The notes under the pieces are model-generated. The model saw only the letters and a program-made list of their open reading frames with translations, was not told the DNA's origin and did no database searches. Both the position numbers and the translations under genes were made by a program. Below are positions 53,621 through 64,000 of a DNA stretch of 64,000 bases, one piece after another. Numbering within the stretch: the stretch's first letter is position 1; each line of letters starts with the position of its first letter. Origin of the DNA: Phialophora verrucosa (taxonomy: Eukaryota > Ascomycota > Eurotiomycetes > Chaetothyriales > Herpotrichiellaceae); the NCBI GenBank assembly GCA_002099365.1, contig MSED01000013.1, positions 496,001-560,000 of the forward strand. The letters are read 5' to 3'.

Positions 53621-54492
53621 TCATCGGTACCAATATTCTGGCTTGACAAAATCCGCCATGGTCTTGGGCTCTTCAAAGCCGTGGTGGTGGTCGCCATGGT
53701 GATCATCGTGCTGATCTGGGGGTCCGACATAGTCCATTCGGTACACACTTCCGCACTCGGGGCAGCGCTCGAAAGGCCGTTTACGGGACAGCTATCGATC
53801 CACCATTAGCTACGCCTATTGTTTGCGATCCTGCAAGCTCGTTCCGCGCACGAGGGATCACAGTAAGGGGCAAGACATACCACTAGCCATATGACGTTGT
53901 GCGAGTCTGCTGGTGAGCCGGTGCAGCCGGCTTGAAACTCGTTGCCAGCGGATTTCACCACAATTGGATTCTCAAATGTACCGAGTCGGTCTGATGGAAG
54001 CGGAGACATGTCAAAGATGTCAATGCCTTGCATCTTCCCCAGGATTTCTAGACGTTCGAGACCGGTGGCTTGTTCGAGATCGGTAGGGACGGTGCCGCGT
54101 GCAGCTCCGGGAGGGATGAGATCCGCCTCAGTTTTGATTTCTGTAGCAGGCGACCGATCCATGTTAGCTCGCTATCCAATGTATAAATGCCTGTTGCAGC
54201 TTGGCTCTTCCTGGACTATGATTTCAAGCTCACCTTCGAAAGGGAGAAGTTTTCCTTCCGGATCGCCAGGCTTCGGATCATATTTGCTTGCTCCTACACA
54301 CAAAACTCAATCAGTACGGCTCCGACAACCTGGGCCATGCTGGAGCAGGGTTTCGGGAGCTGAGGTATGGAGCTTCAGGAATTCGATAGACGTACGACGA
54401 GCTGCGATGGTGGTGAATGCTCGAGGAGCGACGCGGGGGGCTTGGAAAGGCACGCGCCTTGCCAGCGAGAAAGCTGTGCGTGCCACCGACAT
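53621..54492 (-). CDS. cox4: cytochrome c oxidase subunit 4 (mammalian subunit Vb)
   Basis: Exons 54492-54396, 54293-54234, 54140-53881 and 53791-53621 give 195 residues; introns are 102, 93 and 89 nt, GT-AG. The first 30 residues are rich in Arg, Ala and Ser without acids, a mitochondrial presequence. The mature part contains DLEQATGLERLEILGKMQGI and DIFDM. The zinc site is formed by Cys in AGCTGSPADSH, His in that segment and the two Cys of FERCPECGSVY; Cys-His-Cys-Cys zinc binding is known for yeast Cox4. It is an assembly-critical, nuclear-coded subunit of complex IV in the inner membrane. The C-terminus has an unusual His/Asp-rich loop (DQHDDHHGDHHHG) before the last segment. Neighbours are not functionally related. 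Confidence 0.95.
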
Positions 54493-54752
54493 GGTGATTG
54501 CCCAGGGAGTGGAGAGGTTGAGCAGTGTTGTCGAGTGCAGAGTTGTAAGAGCAAAGGAGGTCAATGTTGCTCGAAACTGCGATTGAATTACCCGTGCCGC
54601 TGATTGGTCGCCGAGTCCAGAGCTTCAACTCACACCACTTCTCACCAGCCACAAATAGCAGCAGCCACAGCGCCACAGCGCCACAGCGCCACAGCATTGT
54701 CAAGGACCGAGAACACTCTCCGAGACTCTCATCCAAGCCCAACCGCCACTCA

Positions 54753-54992
54753 ATGTCCATTTCTCCTGAGATATTCCGTTCCCTCTTCGCTCATACATCA
54801 CAAGCTCACAAGAGAGCCGAAAACGATAGGGCTGCAACATGCTCAGGAATGGCTATCTGGCAGAAGGTTTTGGACTATCATGCTAGATGGCTCACCTTTT
54901 ACAAGAAAGACAGCACGAGGCAGAGCTTCGACGGCCTCGTCCGCAACAAGAGGATCTTTCTTATGATGTTTCATGAACTACGACGGCAGTGA
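54753..54992 (+). CDS. possible small ORF, unknown
   Basis: A 79-codon frame from the ATG at 54753 (the frame stays open back to an ATG at 54564) on the opposite strand to cox4. The C-terminal half (WQKVLDYHARWLTFYKKD) has a believable protein composition, but I recognise no family. The 8-bp repeat CACAGCGC runs through the frame just upstream. It could be chance. Confidence 0.22.
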   Translation: MSISPEIFRSLFAHTSQAHKRAENDRAATCSGMAIWQKVLDYHARWLTFYKKDSTRQSFDGLVRNKRIFLMMFHELRRQ

Positions 54993-55216
54993 GCCAATCA
55001 ACGGACGATCTTCGACACTGGAGAATCCGAGAATTCGTCTAGGGATGTCGGTGCTTCTTGTTAGTCCACTGTACAAATATTGGCCACGATGTCTACATCC
55101 GTCTGTTATAGCATAGTAGGTTAAGTTCAGGGAGTTAGCAGTTAGTATCACTGCCTAGATTATATTGTCCTTGTTCTTTCTTTGGTTGGTTTATAAATAT
55201 TCCAAGTACAAGTTAC
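54993..55216. other. 3' region between the small ORF and the SET gene
   Basis: A short gap, A/T-richer near 55140-55200. It holds the 3' end of the SET gene's transcript on the minus strand. Confidence 0.4.
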
Positions 55217-57569
55217 TCAAGCCTCTTGCGGGATGGCAGGCCGGCACTCTGTAGTCCTGCATAGGGGCTTTACTGGCGCTGTCGTACTGTATGACGCAGT
55301 AGCACTCTTTTCCTTAAACCGGCAACAGCTCTCGCCACACAGGCACTCTTTGTCCAGATGATCCCAGTAGTCATTGGAATAGTCGACCGTTATCTCTTCG
55401 CCCATGGCGATGCCCTTAGACACGAGCACGATCCGCTGGATGCCGAGCCACGAGAAGCGTTCGTACTGGGAGTTCGGTAGGCAAGAGTGGTTGACGAAGC
55501 GGGTGCAGTTCCCTCGGCGGCCCTGCCAGATCTGATACGTGCCGGCACGCCCGGTGGTTTGCATGACGTCGAGGTCGCTGATGCCACTGGTGATGACGCC
55601 GATGAACTCGCTGATCGCGGCGCCGCGTTCGAATGGCTAAGGTTTCAGGGTTAGTGTCGAGTCCTGTCGGTTTTTTTGTATGAAAAGGGGCACAGTTACA
55701 CAGCAAGCAATTAGCCCGTTATTCCTTCCGTTCTCCGTGCGGAAAACTTGGACCGGACAGGGTCTGCGCGGCCCACTGCCAAACAACGTGGGAAAGCAGT
55801 TGCATTCGTTCGTGCTCGGATCGTTGGACTGTATCGATCCACATTTCTCGCAGGGAAAGTGTCTCGGTAACGTGTTTTGCGTCGTGTGATAGTTCGTCCG
55901 GGGATCTTTCGAGGCCCACGCTTGCTCGTCGATGACGCTTTCTGTCAAATGCTCGAATTGAAAATTATTTGTCCACTGGCAGTATGTTTCGGCCAGCTGG
56001 ATAGGTGGGTGATCTCTGCTGACGACCCAGTCGCAAGGATGGCCGGAATAAACGCAAGATGTCTGCTCCCCAATAATAGACAGCAGCTGACGCCACTCTG
56101 GATGGATGGTGTCAGCGGCCACCTCGAATCGCAGACGGAGGCGCTCGAGTGTCGACATGTTTTGGGAGGTAAATCCCAGTCGATACTTGCAGAAGCGATA
56201 AAGGCCCACGCCGGCGAAGATCAGAGACACCCAGCCTCCCGCTTCTCGAATAGAATCGTAGCCGCGCCAGATTGCCCTGTAGTAAAGCATTTTTGGGTTA
56301 GTATAGAAGGGAACGAGGTGATTAACGCAGCGTAGGGGAACAATTGAAAGCAGAATCAGAGCATCAACCCCCGGACGACATTTCTCACTTGCATTTTATT
56401 CCGCAACTCCTTTAGAGACCATCCAAAGTCCTTACTTGCGTCCGCGAGTGCAACCATGCGAGCCTTGGTAAGTGACAGATCTGGATCCGCTCTTGCCAGG
56501 TTCTGCACTTGCTCGTCGAAACATTGTATCCATCGAGCTTGAACAATGACTTCCATCGATCTGCAGCAGCGACTCGCTTGTGTGATTTGTCGACAGCACT
56601 GATTCATTCCGCGGAAAGCAGCATTCCCGGGGGGCGCTGCAGGGAGTGCGATTGCATCGGTGACTCTTGCCGAAGTTGTGACTCTCGACTGATTTATCTC
56701 GTGCCATAGACTAACCTGCAATGGGACGAAAGTCGTCCAGTTTCAGAAACTTGGTTTAGGAGAGAAGCCGATACGAAGCCAAAACGTTTGAACCATGGGA
56801 AGTTCAATGATTTGAACGACGTTCCGTCTCTGACTTGGTCGGGATGGGGGGGCATATGCAGGGTCGTGATATGCAATTGGTAAAGAGTTGACTTACAAAG
56901 TCTGTGGGGTTTAATTCAATGTCACCATGAATCTGTTTCCAGACACCCACCACGAGCCGGTCGAAAGCGGAGAGCTCCTGCTGGCGAGTGGCCCTCTGAA
57001 CATTCCGCTTCGGAAACTGGCGGACTTTATCTGTCAAGCGCCGGGACACGCTCTTCTCAGGTGACGGATCCCGCGTGCAGGGCGCGGAACGTGCCAATCT
57101 TAGAGACCCAACGACCTTCCGGCGCTTATGAGGGCGAGGATCATGTTCGAGAGCCCGACCGGCCGGAGCACGGCAAGAAGGGTGGTTTCCCTGTTCGCCG
57201 TGGTCGGACTGCTGGTCTGACTTATTCTTGTCCGTCTCTCCGCTGTTTGTATCCCCGTGGGATGATGGAATTTGAATCGTTGCCTTACGGTGCATGGATC
57301 AGCGATAGACCGACGTCTTTCACATACAGCAGATGCGCAAGACAGAGTAAGTAAGAATGAATGGGCACCACACTCACCAGCGGGAATCGCCGAGCTTCAT
57401 TTGGCGCATCTTGCAAAGCACCAGTATTTCCACGATCAAGACAAGCCTCAAGGCGCAGCAAGGATATTCCACCCCGTTGAGAAGAAGATACGGCGTCGTT
57501 GACCGCTTTCTCGAGAGGCGTTCGAATTTCTTCTAAGATCAACTCATACAGTCGCGCATTTGAAGCCAT
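55217..57569 (-). CDS. SET-domain protein (putative lysine methyltransferase), five exons, one GC-AG intron
   Basis: Exons 57569-57378, 57283-56897, 56715-56393, 56276-55700 and 55636-55217 give 632 residues in one frame. The C-terminal exons hold the SET domain: VFRTENGRNNGLIAC, GAAISEFIGVITSG, GTYQIWQGRRGNCTRFVNHSC with the NHSC pocket, and GEEITVDYSNDYWDHLD with the Tyr. A post-SET-like CLCGESCCRF follows. Before it lies a Cys cluster (CEKCGSIQSNDPSTNECNC). Central exons give CCRQITQASRCCRSMEVIVQ and KELRNKMAIWRGYDSIREAGGW, conserved in fungal relatives. Intron 56392-56277 begins with GCAAGT, and only this donor joins the frames. Protein-lysine methylation in the nucleus is the expected role; the target is unknown. 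Confidence 0.88.
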
Positions 57570-58364
57570 CGGCTGGACTGGCTCTCCTGGGAGAGTAGGG
57601 TCACCAAAACAAATTATTCCCAGGTAAATAGATACTGCTCATTTAACAAAGGGAAGCACAAACTTGAGGTCATGTAGTCTCTCGGCGACGCTCCGCGGAA
57701 CTCTATGTGACTGGCACCTTGGCAATGGAGGGTGACGTCGTTTCTCGTAGGGTCCCTCGGAACCCGGTACAGAACATGCCTTCCTGATCGAGGAGAGCGG
57801 ACCAGTGGTCCTCTCGTGTACAGCTCTGAGCGACTGCCATTAAGAGCGAGACCCTACCCTGAGAGGTTCCCAAGGTCGAGTATCTAACTTAGATCAATTG
57901 TAAACACTGCATTGACATTGCCCTCAACGCTGACGAAAAGTAGAGCCTGTCCCCATCTGTGAGCTTGGCGGGAGCATCTTACTCTTTTCTTCTGCCCGGG
58001 CAGAAAACAGGAGTTCCACCGGCATTAATACTGTGGAAATGCAGAGAATCCCCTCTTGACATTCTGATCCCTTTGTTGAACGTGTATGGCACGAATTTGC
58101 TTGCAAGCTGCCATTATGTTGAGCACATAAGTAATTCCACTAATACCTCTGCGGTTAGCATTTGTGTATGCGAGCTTGTGACCATGCTGGATGACCCTTT
58201 CGCACAGTCAGGTGTACAAGCATTTCCACGGAGCTTTGTCCGATGGTTTTTATGGTCAGGTCAAGGCCACAGGGCTGAATCCACTCGTTTTGCCGATGCT
58301 CAATATTACTGTCTTCTGCACCATAGTTCTACCCTCATTGTGCCAGCTCATCACTATTGACGAG
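57570..58364. promoter_or_regulatory. divergent region, SET gene / arrestin-like gene
   Basis: About 800 bp between divergent starts. No gene seen; a frame of 133 codons inside has no motif. Confidence 0.5.
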
Positions 58365-59781
58365 ATGGCGCTGAAGTTCTGCTTTCATTGTCCTCGTTCT
58401 GGAGGACATTTGACAAAAGGTGTTCGCTCTGACGAGCCCACCTTCCTTACTCATGATGGGATTTCAGGTGACCTCTACCTCGATTCAGAGATGAGTGCAG
58501 AGGAGCTCTCTGAGACAGTGATCGAGATACGACTGACTGGTCAGGCATGATGCTGATGTTGATGTTTCTTGACTGAGAGTACCACCAGGTTATGTCAAAA
58601 ACTCAGTAAAGTGGGCGGAACAGTCCATGGCGGCTGCTGGTACGAAAAGCTTAGCATACAATCAGAAGGTAATACCTGACAATGTCCATATTGTGTAGGT
58701 CAGCAATACATTTCAGCAGCTGACAGTAGAGTAGGTGCTGGACTATACTGAGAGACATAGAGTGAGAAATGCGGTAGACGCAACGCTTCCAAACCCAGGC
58801 TGGATATGTCACTTCAAGATCACACTCGCTCCTCCTGGGCCAGTCGTCGACGACAACTGCTTTTTGAACCGACCTGAGGACTGGCGACGCCTACCATGCT
58901 CCCTGGAGCAAAGATCTCCAATGGGAGCAGGACTGAAGAACTCAGCACCTAAAACCGTGGCGTCGGTTTCCTACGCATTGCACGCCAGGCTCCATCGTGG
59001 AGACGCTCTCCTTGCCTCACATGTACAAACGATTTACATTTTTGATTGCAGCGAGATTTCTCCGCCTCTGGTTATCGAAGATTTTATCCCGGAATACAAT
59101 ATGTGTCAGGAGAGTCTGCTGCGCAAGAATATCTTCCAGAAGGTTGGGAGGATGGTGGTTGGAGCAGCACAGCCTCCTGCGTTGATTTTCTCCAGGCCGG
59201 GGGCGTCGGCAGCGACAAAGATCTTGCTCACCGTCACATTGCACACGGTCAAGGAGCATTTCGAAGGCTGCGGGCAAGACTTCTTCGAGGCCTCCATCAA
59301 TTGGAGACTGCAGTCTTCGACTTTCGTCTGTATGCACATGCCAGAGGCCATACCGACAACGCGACAAGTCGCAACCTCACCCTCGATGGGACACATTGCG
59401 AAAGCTGGCTCCAATCATCATCTGAAGATGAGATGGTCCAGCTGGGTACGGAAGAACTCGGCAGGGTCAGAATACATTACCGAATGGGCGGCGACGTACC
59501 CAGTCTGGCTTTCCGTCGAGAGTTCCTCGACGCTGCCGCCAACGTTCTTCTTGCCTTATCTCTCACGAAGATACAGCATTCTGTTAGAGATCAGTATTTC
59601 CGGTCCTTGTCGTTCAAGAGCAACGTTGAAGTTGCCAGTCCAGATTGCCTACCAGAGCGAAGAGACATTGTCGCCATCCATCCGCGAGTTGAGCCAGTCG
59701 AATCTCCCCGAGAATGCTGTCGCTGGAATCCCGTCTCTGCACAATCACGACATGCAGGAACCGCCATCATACACTATTTAA
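58365..59781 (+). CDS. arrestin-like protein (ART-type adaptor) with PPxY end
   Basis: Exons 58365-58539, 58589-58668 and 58735-59781, with 49- and 66-nt GT-AG introns, give 433 residues. The start MALKFCFHCPRSGGHLTKGV and GDLYLDSEMSAEEL ... VIEIRLTGYVKNSV fit the arrestin N-domain strands. The C-domain strand PTFFLPYLSRRYSILLEISI and ATLKLPVQIAY are typical of alpha-arrestins. The protein ends with EPPSYTI, a PPxY motif of the kind that recruits the Rsp5-type ubiquitin ligase. Such adaptors direct ubiquitination and endocytosis of plasma-membrane transporters. The exon-3 frame opens upstream with GTG only, confirming that the two small exons are needed. Confidence 0.8.
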
Positions 59782-60222
59782 CACCGAACGCATCAGGAAA
59801 AGTCAGTGAAACAGTACTCAGCACGCTTGTGTGAGTTATGATGAGCTAAACGATTATCTCTCTTCAACACTAGCCATTTGACTGCAGGAGATGAGCTGGT
59901 GCCTGAATCCATGTGGATCTCATGACAGGTCTCCCGCAGCGGGTTTCTTTCCCCTGCTGAGATGTGTGAAGTTCCAGAAAAGGAGGACACCTACAGAACA
60001 GTGATTATGAGTGCGATTATGCTGAAGTGCTGGTCGCTGTTGCGAAGGACTACGTCAATGGCATGGATGCTTTGTAGGAATCGAAAGGACTCTTGGAAGG
60101 ATTCAGTAGTCGAAGCCGAATTACTATCTGATCACCAATCTACAATTCCTCCGGGCATGTAATACTCGGCACTGATGGTGTGCCCGTATGGGGGGGTTCT
60201 ACGCACGCCTGCTTGATGAGCA
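59782..60222. other. intergenic, convergent 3' ends
   Basis: A 441-bp gap between the arrestin-like stop and the Bor1-like stop. An overlapping frame up to 59834 shares the DNA of the arrestin gene and is a shadow. Confidence 0.5.
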
Positions 60223-62262
60223 TTACTCCGATTCATCTCCTTCGACAACTGTATCGCCGCTTGTGCCGCCTCCAGTCCGCTCGGGGCTCCTCAGCGACGG
60301 TCGTTCCCTTGCACCCCCGACGCTGGACCTCCTTCTTGCGACAGTCCCGCCGATACCCTCGATCCCCGTTTCGGTGGAACGTGCAAGACTTCCCAGGCTG
60401 GGCCGGTCCATCGCACTCCCGACGCTGGATCTTCTTCTCGTGATGGCACCACCGTCACCGCCCATACCAGTACTCCTCTCCCGTGGTCTTTTGCGCAGGT
60501 CGACGTCATCCTCCCGGAGCATCCCTCCAGTGAGCCCCGCCGCAGCGGCCTCAACATCTCCTGGTCGATGCTCCTTTGTGCGCTCTCTCCTTGCCTCGGG
60601 CATCTCAGGTCTCCCACCTAACGAGGCTAATACCACATCTCCTGTAGCCGTAAGACAGTCCATAACCTCTAGCTCATGCCTTGTGAAAAGTCGAGGGAGC
60701 AATTTCCACCTCAGAGGAATCAGTGCAACGATGAGGACAGGAAACCCGATCGCGGCGATTGTCTGGCTAATGACCACGGTGGTTGCATAGCCGAGGAATT
60801 GCCAAAATAGATAATGCCAGATTTGCCGCCGCGGAACGGTGTTGAGAGGATCTGAAGGATACTGGAACTTTGGATCTCGGAGAAGGTAGGCAATTTTGTG
60901 CGTCAAGATCGGACTCGTCAGAATGCTTCCCAAGCCAACGGTGAAAAAGACGCCACTAAAGATGGCGCGCGGCATGAGCGAGATAACAGTTAATAGAGGG
61001 CCTGTCATCGTTCCAATTAGGGCTAGACCCATAAGGAAATGTGAGACGCGCTGCTCGGCGACTCTTTCGGCTTGGGTCTCTTTGCGGATGATGGCCGGTT
61101 CATCCTGGTCTTTCGTTTCGATAATGAACGGCTCGTCTTGGTAGTATGTAAGTGAGTCGGTGTGTACCGGTGCCTGTGGGACGAGGCCGTTAGGTAGGGG
61201 GATGTTCAAGAGACCTCCGACGAAGCAGGTACACCCCAGGAGAAAGAAGTCCCAATGGAAGCCTGCTGGCTTCTTAAGAGGAAAGTTGCGAGCCTGAGCT
61301 GTAAGAGAGGAGACGTTATGATCATAGTAAAATAAAAGCGTCATGAGGAGGCCGAAAGGAATGGCGACGAAGATCCACTTCACCGGTAGTGTCCAGAAAT
61401 CAACCACCCAGGCTCTATCGACAGTCGGGAAGAAAGCGCGGGTTGTAGGTAGATATTCGAAGTGGGCATAAGCCAGGTTACCTGGGAAATGAGTGAAACC
61501 GGTCCACCAGATTGTTGATATAGGGTAAGCATAGTCGGATAGGAATGTCCGTAACCAACCGCGAGTGTAGGTTGTCTGTCCGATTTGCTCCAACATATAG
61601 ATGGTGAGAAAGTAGAGGATGGAAACCATTGCAGAGGCAAAGCCATTGGAGATTTGTCCATTCTGAAATCCAATACTGAGTTCCTCGCAGCCCTTGATGA
61701 CGTAGATCGTGCCAACGTAGAACCCAAAGGTCTGAGATGAGAAGTCCGTAATTGTTCGCATGTAGTCGCAAAGGTTGAAAATGGCTGTCGCCCAGTGGAA
61801 TCCGGCGGCCCAGATACCCACCCATACTAGGAATCGTGGATAGAGCGTGACGTCGTGTAGTTTGATAATGTCGTAGATAGTGTAGTTGAACAGGGAGATG
61901 AGACCAGTGACGCCGACCACAGTCAAAGGTTGAGCAGAAAACAGGCTGAAGACAAGAGCAGCAAGCGCAGACGCGAAGAGAGCTTCATTTATCCCGAAGA
62001 AGCCATCCGTGTTGTACGACATGTCCAGCTGGAATGCCAGTGCAGGCAACAGGTTGACGAAGTAGATCCGGATTGTGCCTGCAAAGACACGATAAGCCCA
62101 CCCGTCTCGGAAATCGCTGGCATAGTAAGGTAGTCGTCGACGGACATCTTGATACATGCCACGGAAAGGCTTGGAAAGGCGGGCAAGTAGGCCTTGATCG
62201 TCTCTCCAACGATATGCATCTTGTTCCGGCCTCTCTTTCTCGTGGGCTTGAGGAACGCTCAT
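60223..62262 (-). CDS. Bor1-like anion (borate/bicarbonate-type) transporter
   Basis: Single exon, 679 residues, with about 10-14 hydrophobic segments. Opening motifs: PYYASDFRDGWAYRVFAGTI and NLLPALAFQLDMSYNTDGFF, then LFSAQPLTVVGVTGLISLFNYTIYDI. These match the SLC4/HCO3-transporter family, of which yeast Bor1 exports borate at the plasma membrane. Later conserved segments include FGLLMTLLFYYDHNVSSLTA, FHWDFFLLGCTCFVGGLLNI and PLPNGLVPQAPVHTDSL. The C-terminal 120 residues are hydrophilic, Arg/Ser/Gly-rich, and hold two copies of a RRRSSVG segment followed by RPSL (see findings), a PKA-like phosphorylation context. Length and order fit fungal Bor1 homologues. Confidence 0.93.
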   Translation of the reverse strand: MSVPQAHEKERPEQDAYRWRDDQGLLARLSKPFRGMYQDVRRRLPYYASDFRDGWAYRVFAGTIRIYFVNLLPALAFQLDMSYNTDGFFGINEALFASALAALVFSLFSAQPLTVVGVTGLISLFNYTIYDIIKLHDVTLYPRFLVWVGIWAAGFHWATAIFNLCDYMRTITDFSSQTFGFYVGTIYVIKGCEELSIGFQNGQISNGFASAMVSILYFLTIYMLEQIGQTTYTRGWLRTFLSDYAYPISTIWWTGFTHFPGNLAYAHFEYLPTTRAFFPTVDRAWVVDFWTLPVKWIFVAIPFGLLMTLLFYYDHNVSSLTAQARNFPLKKPAGFHWDFFLLGCTCFVGGLLNIPLPNGLVPQAPVHTDSLTYYQDEPFIIETKDQDEPAIIRKETQAERVAEQRVSHFLMGLALIGTMTGPLLTVISLMPRAIFSGVFFTVGLGSILTSPILTHKIAYLLRDPKFQYPSDPLNTVPRRQIWHYLFWQFLGYATTVVISQTIAAIGFPVLIVALIPLRWKLLPRLFTRHELEVMDCLTATGDVVLASLGGRPEMPEARRERTKEHRPGDVEAAAAGLTGGMLREDDVDLRKRPRERSTGMGGDGGAITRRRSSVGSAMDRPSLGSLARSTETGIEGIGGTVARRRSSVGGARERPSLRSPERTGGGTSGDTVVEGDESE

Positions 62263-64000
62263 GTCTGCCGCAGAAATATGGAACTAATGAGACAGAGATG
62301 AGTTAGATGGAATGAGGGGCTGGGGTGTCGACTGCGAAGCTTCCCCTTGTTTTGTCGATTTCAAGTAGAAGACCATTTATAGCTGCGGAGCAGATCACCT
62401 TGACTACTCATGGCATTCGCGCATGGAAGGAGACGGGGAGATGTGAGCATCGTACTCCGTAATCATAGGCCATCGGCAGGCACTGTCGATCAAATTAGAC
62501 TCACAAACTCGCTCATACTCAATATCGTCAGATCACTCTTGGCGCCGGCTGCAATTGGGACCGGACAACCGCCTGGCTTGATTCATTCTGTCATTCTGCA
62601 GCACGCGGGATCGGGGGCGTCTGGCCATTTTGCATCTCCGAGCTGCTGAGAATGCTTCTTAAGAGCATGTCTAGATCACTCATGCGATTCAAGCGTTGGA
62701 ATGTTGTGCAAACAATCTTGCACCAGGAGATTCTTTGTTCGGATAAATTAGGTGGCGAACGAAGGATGAAGTCGGACAAGACACGCCGATGCTGAACTGG
62801 CCACACTGCACGCGCGGCGTGACGACTGCCGAGCCGGGCCAGATATCCAACGATTACGGGCTACTCGTTCCTGGCTTTCATTATTTGCTGCCCGGGCAGA
62901 AAAGAATCAATATCAATGGTGACACTCGTGGCGCGACTTCCAGTTCGATGGCTCCCAGCAGCTCGTAGATCATGCCCTCGAAATTTTGAGTGATCCGCTT
63001 GTATAGCCCCCGATTGTGTCGAGGTTCGCAGGCTTCGGTGACTGCGCGAAAAAAACATGTGCTTCGTCGCGTTTGAGATGCATTGAATCCCGATTGACAG
63101 TTACTGTAAGATTACCCCCACGAAGTGCCATTTAGACTCTACGCTTGCCCGCAAATTCTCGACGTCAAACTTTGAATGAGGATCCAAGTTAGAAAACTGA
63201 AAACCGCCGGGAGACACGAGAACCCCGACAAACCGTTGAAGGTACCACGGTATTCTGTGATAATACCCCCTTGCTTTCGAACGCCTTCTTAGCTCATCGT
63301 GAGTTCCGCCTCGAAGGCCGTGACAACGGCGGATGGATGTCCTTCTTTTTCTGCGATGAGTTCTCGCTATTCCGGATACCCGCGCCATTCGACCAAGAGC
63401 TGGACGCTCCTACCAAACCGTCTTTTCTTAACCAGCTTTCACCTTCGAACTTGCCGTCGTTGGAACTCACAGCCGGGGTCGTTCACGATGTGGTTCTCAT
63501 CAGCAACAGATGGATACCACTCTCAGGTTTCCTGGCACACGGCACCTTGGAGTATCTGACACACTCCTATCTCAAGGACTGAGAATAGCTTCGGTGCCTA
63601 TACTATTGACATTCCCTGGACTTGCTGCGTCGCTTATGCCGTGCTTCAGAATATTCAAACGCGGATGCCTGCTGGGCTTGGAGCGTTTTCGATATGTGCG
63701 AACACGATATCACCGAAATTGGTGTCGGTTGAACTAGACACAAGACGCTCCTCACTTGAAGAGTCACGGTTTACGGATCTCCCTCCCCTTCCCGGTGGGG
63801 AGAGATTGAAAGTCTCACATGTCATTCTACTAAAGAATGGATTCTCCTGAGCCTTCCGACCTGAGGGATCTTTCTTCGGACCAATCGCACGTCGATAACT
63901 TGGTAATTATCGAGGTCCGCAGCTGCACTTTTGAGCTGTTGTGTTCAAACGCGGCGACACAGTCATGATCAATGTCGTTTTCGTTTCCCAGGTCTTTTCG
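62263..64000. other. right-edge region, no supported gene
   Basis: The last 1.7 kb contain the promoter of the Bor1-like gene and several short frames. At 63837 an ATG opens a 43-codon frame (MDSPEPSDLRDLSSDQ start, stop at 63966-63968) that could be the first exon of a gene running off the edge, but I cannot show it. Another frame, 63271-63582, has no motif. Confidence 0.4.

Noticed and set aside
59046..59834. 262-codon frame overlapping the arrestin-like gene
   Set aside because: The other frame carries the arrestin strands and the PPxY end and joins to two upstream exons; this one has none.
1..64000. CRISPR arrays, rRNA genes, bacterial-type operons, complete transposons
   Set aside because: None seen. 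The introns and gene families are eukaryotic, and no transposase, reverse transcriptase or terminal repeat pair was recognised.

Overview
The window comes from a filamentous ascomycete (Pezizomycotina). It shows short introns (about 50-240 nt) with CTAAC/CTGAC branch-like motifs, GT-AG plus occasional GC-AG splice sites, TATA boxes about 90-110 bp before some starts, and typical fungal families: Zn2Cys6, bZIP and Fungal_trans_2-type regulators, Dal5-type MFS carriers, GH76, ERD2, Cox4, an arrestin-related adaptor and a Bor1-type transporter. Gene content alone does not fix the order; a Eurotiomycete or Dothideomycete would fit. All gene models below were spliced by hand from the DNA with reading frame checked across every junction. 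No transcript or homology search was available.

Layout. 0-17 kb: the 3' end of a DUF6594-like membrane protein, two aldo-keto reductases, an ERD2 receptor with a long tail, a possible H-type lectin fragment, a Myb-like protein, a secreted GH76 mannanase and a fungal transcription-factor-like protein. 17-38.7 kb: a metabolic block of fumarylacetoacetase (FAH), metallo-beta-lactamase, TauD-type dioxygenase, ThDP-dependent decarboxylase, MFS carrier, Zn2Cys6 regulator, PAF-acetylhydrolase-like protein, FMN alpha-hydroxy-acid dehydrogenase, beta-lactamase-type esterase and SDR, several in divergent pairs. 38.7-42.5 kb: a gene-poor, repeat-bearing stretch ending in three 115-bp tandem repeats. 42.5-52 kb: a second accessory block of secreted alpha/beta hydrolase, MFS carrier, bZIP regulator, SDR and a small alpha/beta-barrel protein. 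53.6-62.3 kb: housekeeping-type genes (Cox4, a SET-domain protein in five exons, an arrestin-like protein with a PPxY end, a Bor1-like transporter). The right end holds no gene I can support.

How they may work together. The 17-38.7 kb block reads as a catabolic cluster with its own carrier and regulator. An FMN hydroxy-acid dehydrogenase (hydroxy acid to 2-keto acid) and a benzoylformate-decarboxylase-like ThDP enzyme (2-keto acid to aldehyde) would form a mandelate-type pair. The FAH, the Fe(II)/2-oxoglutarate dioxygenase and three hydrolases could act on related aromatic or ester substrates. The substrate is inferred, not shown. In the second block the bZIP gene and an SDR gene share one 449-bp divergent promoter.
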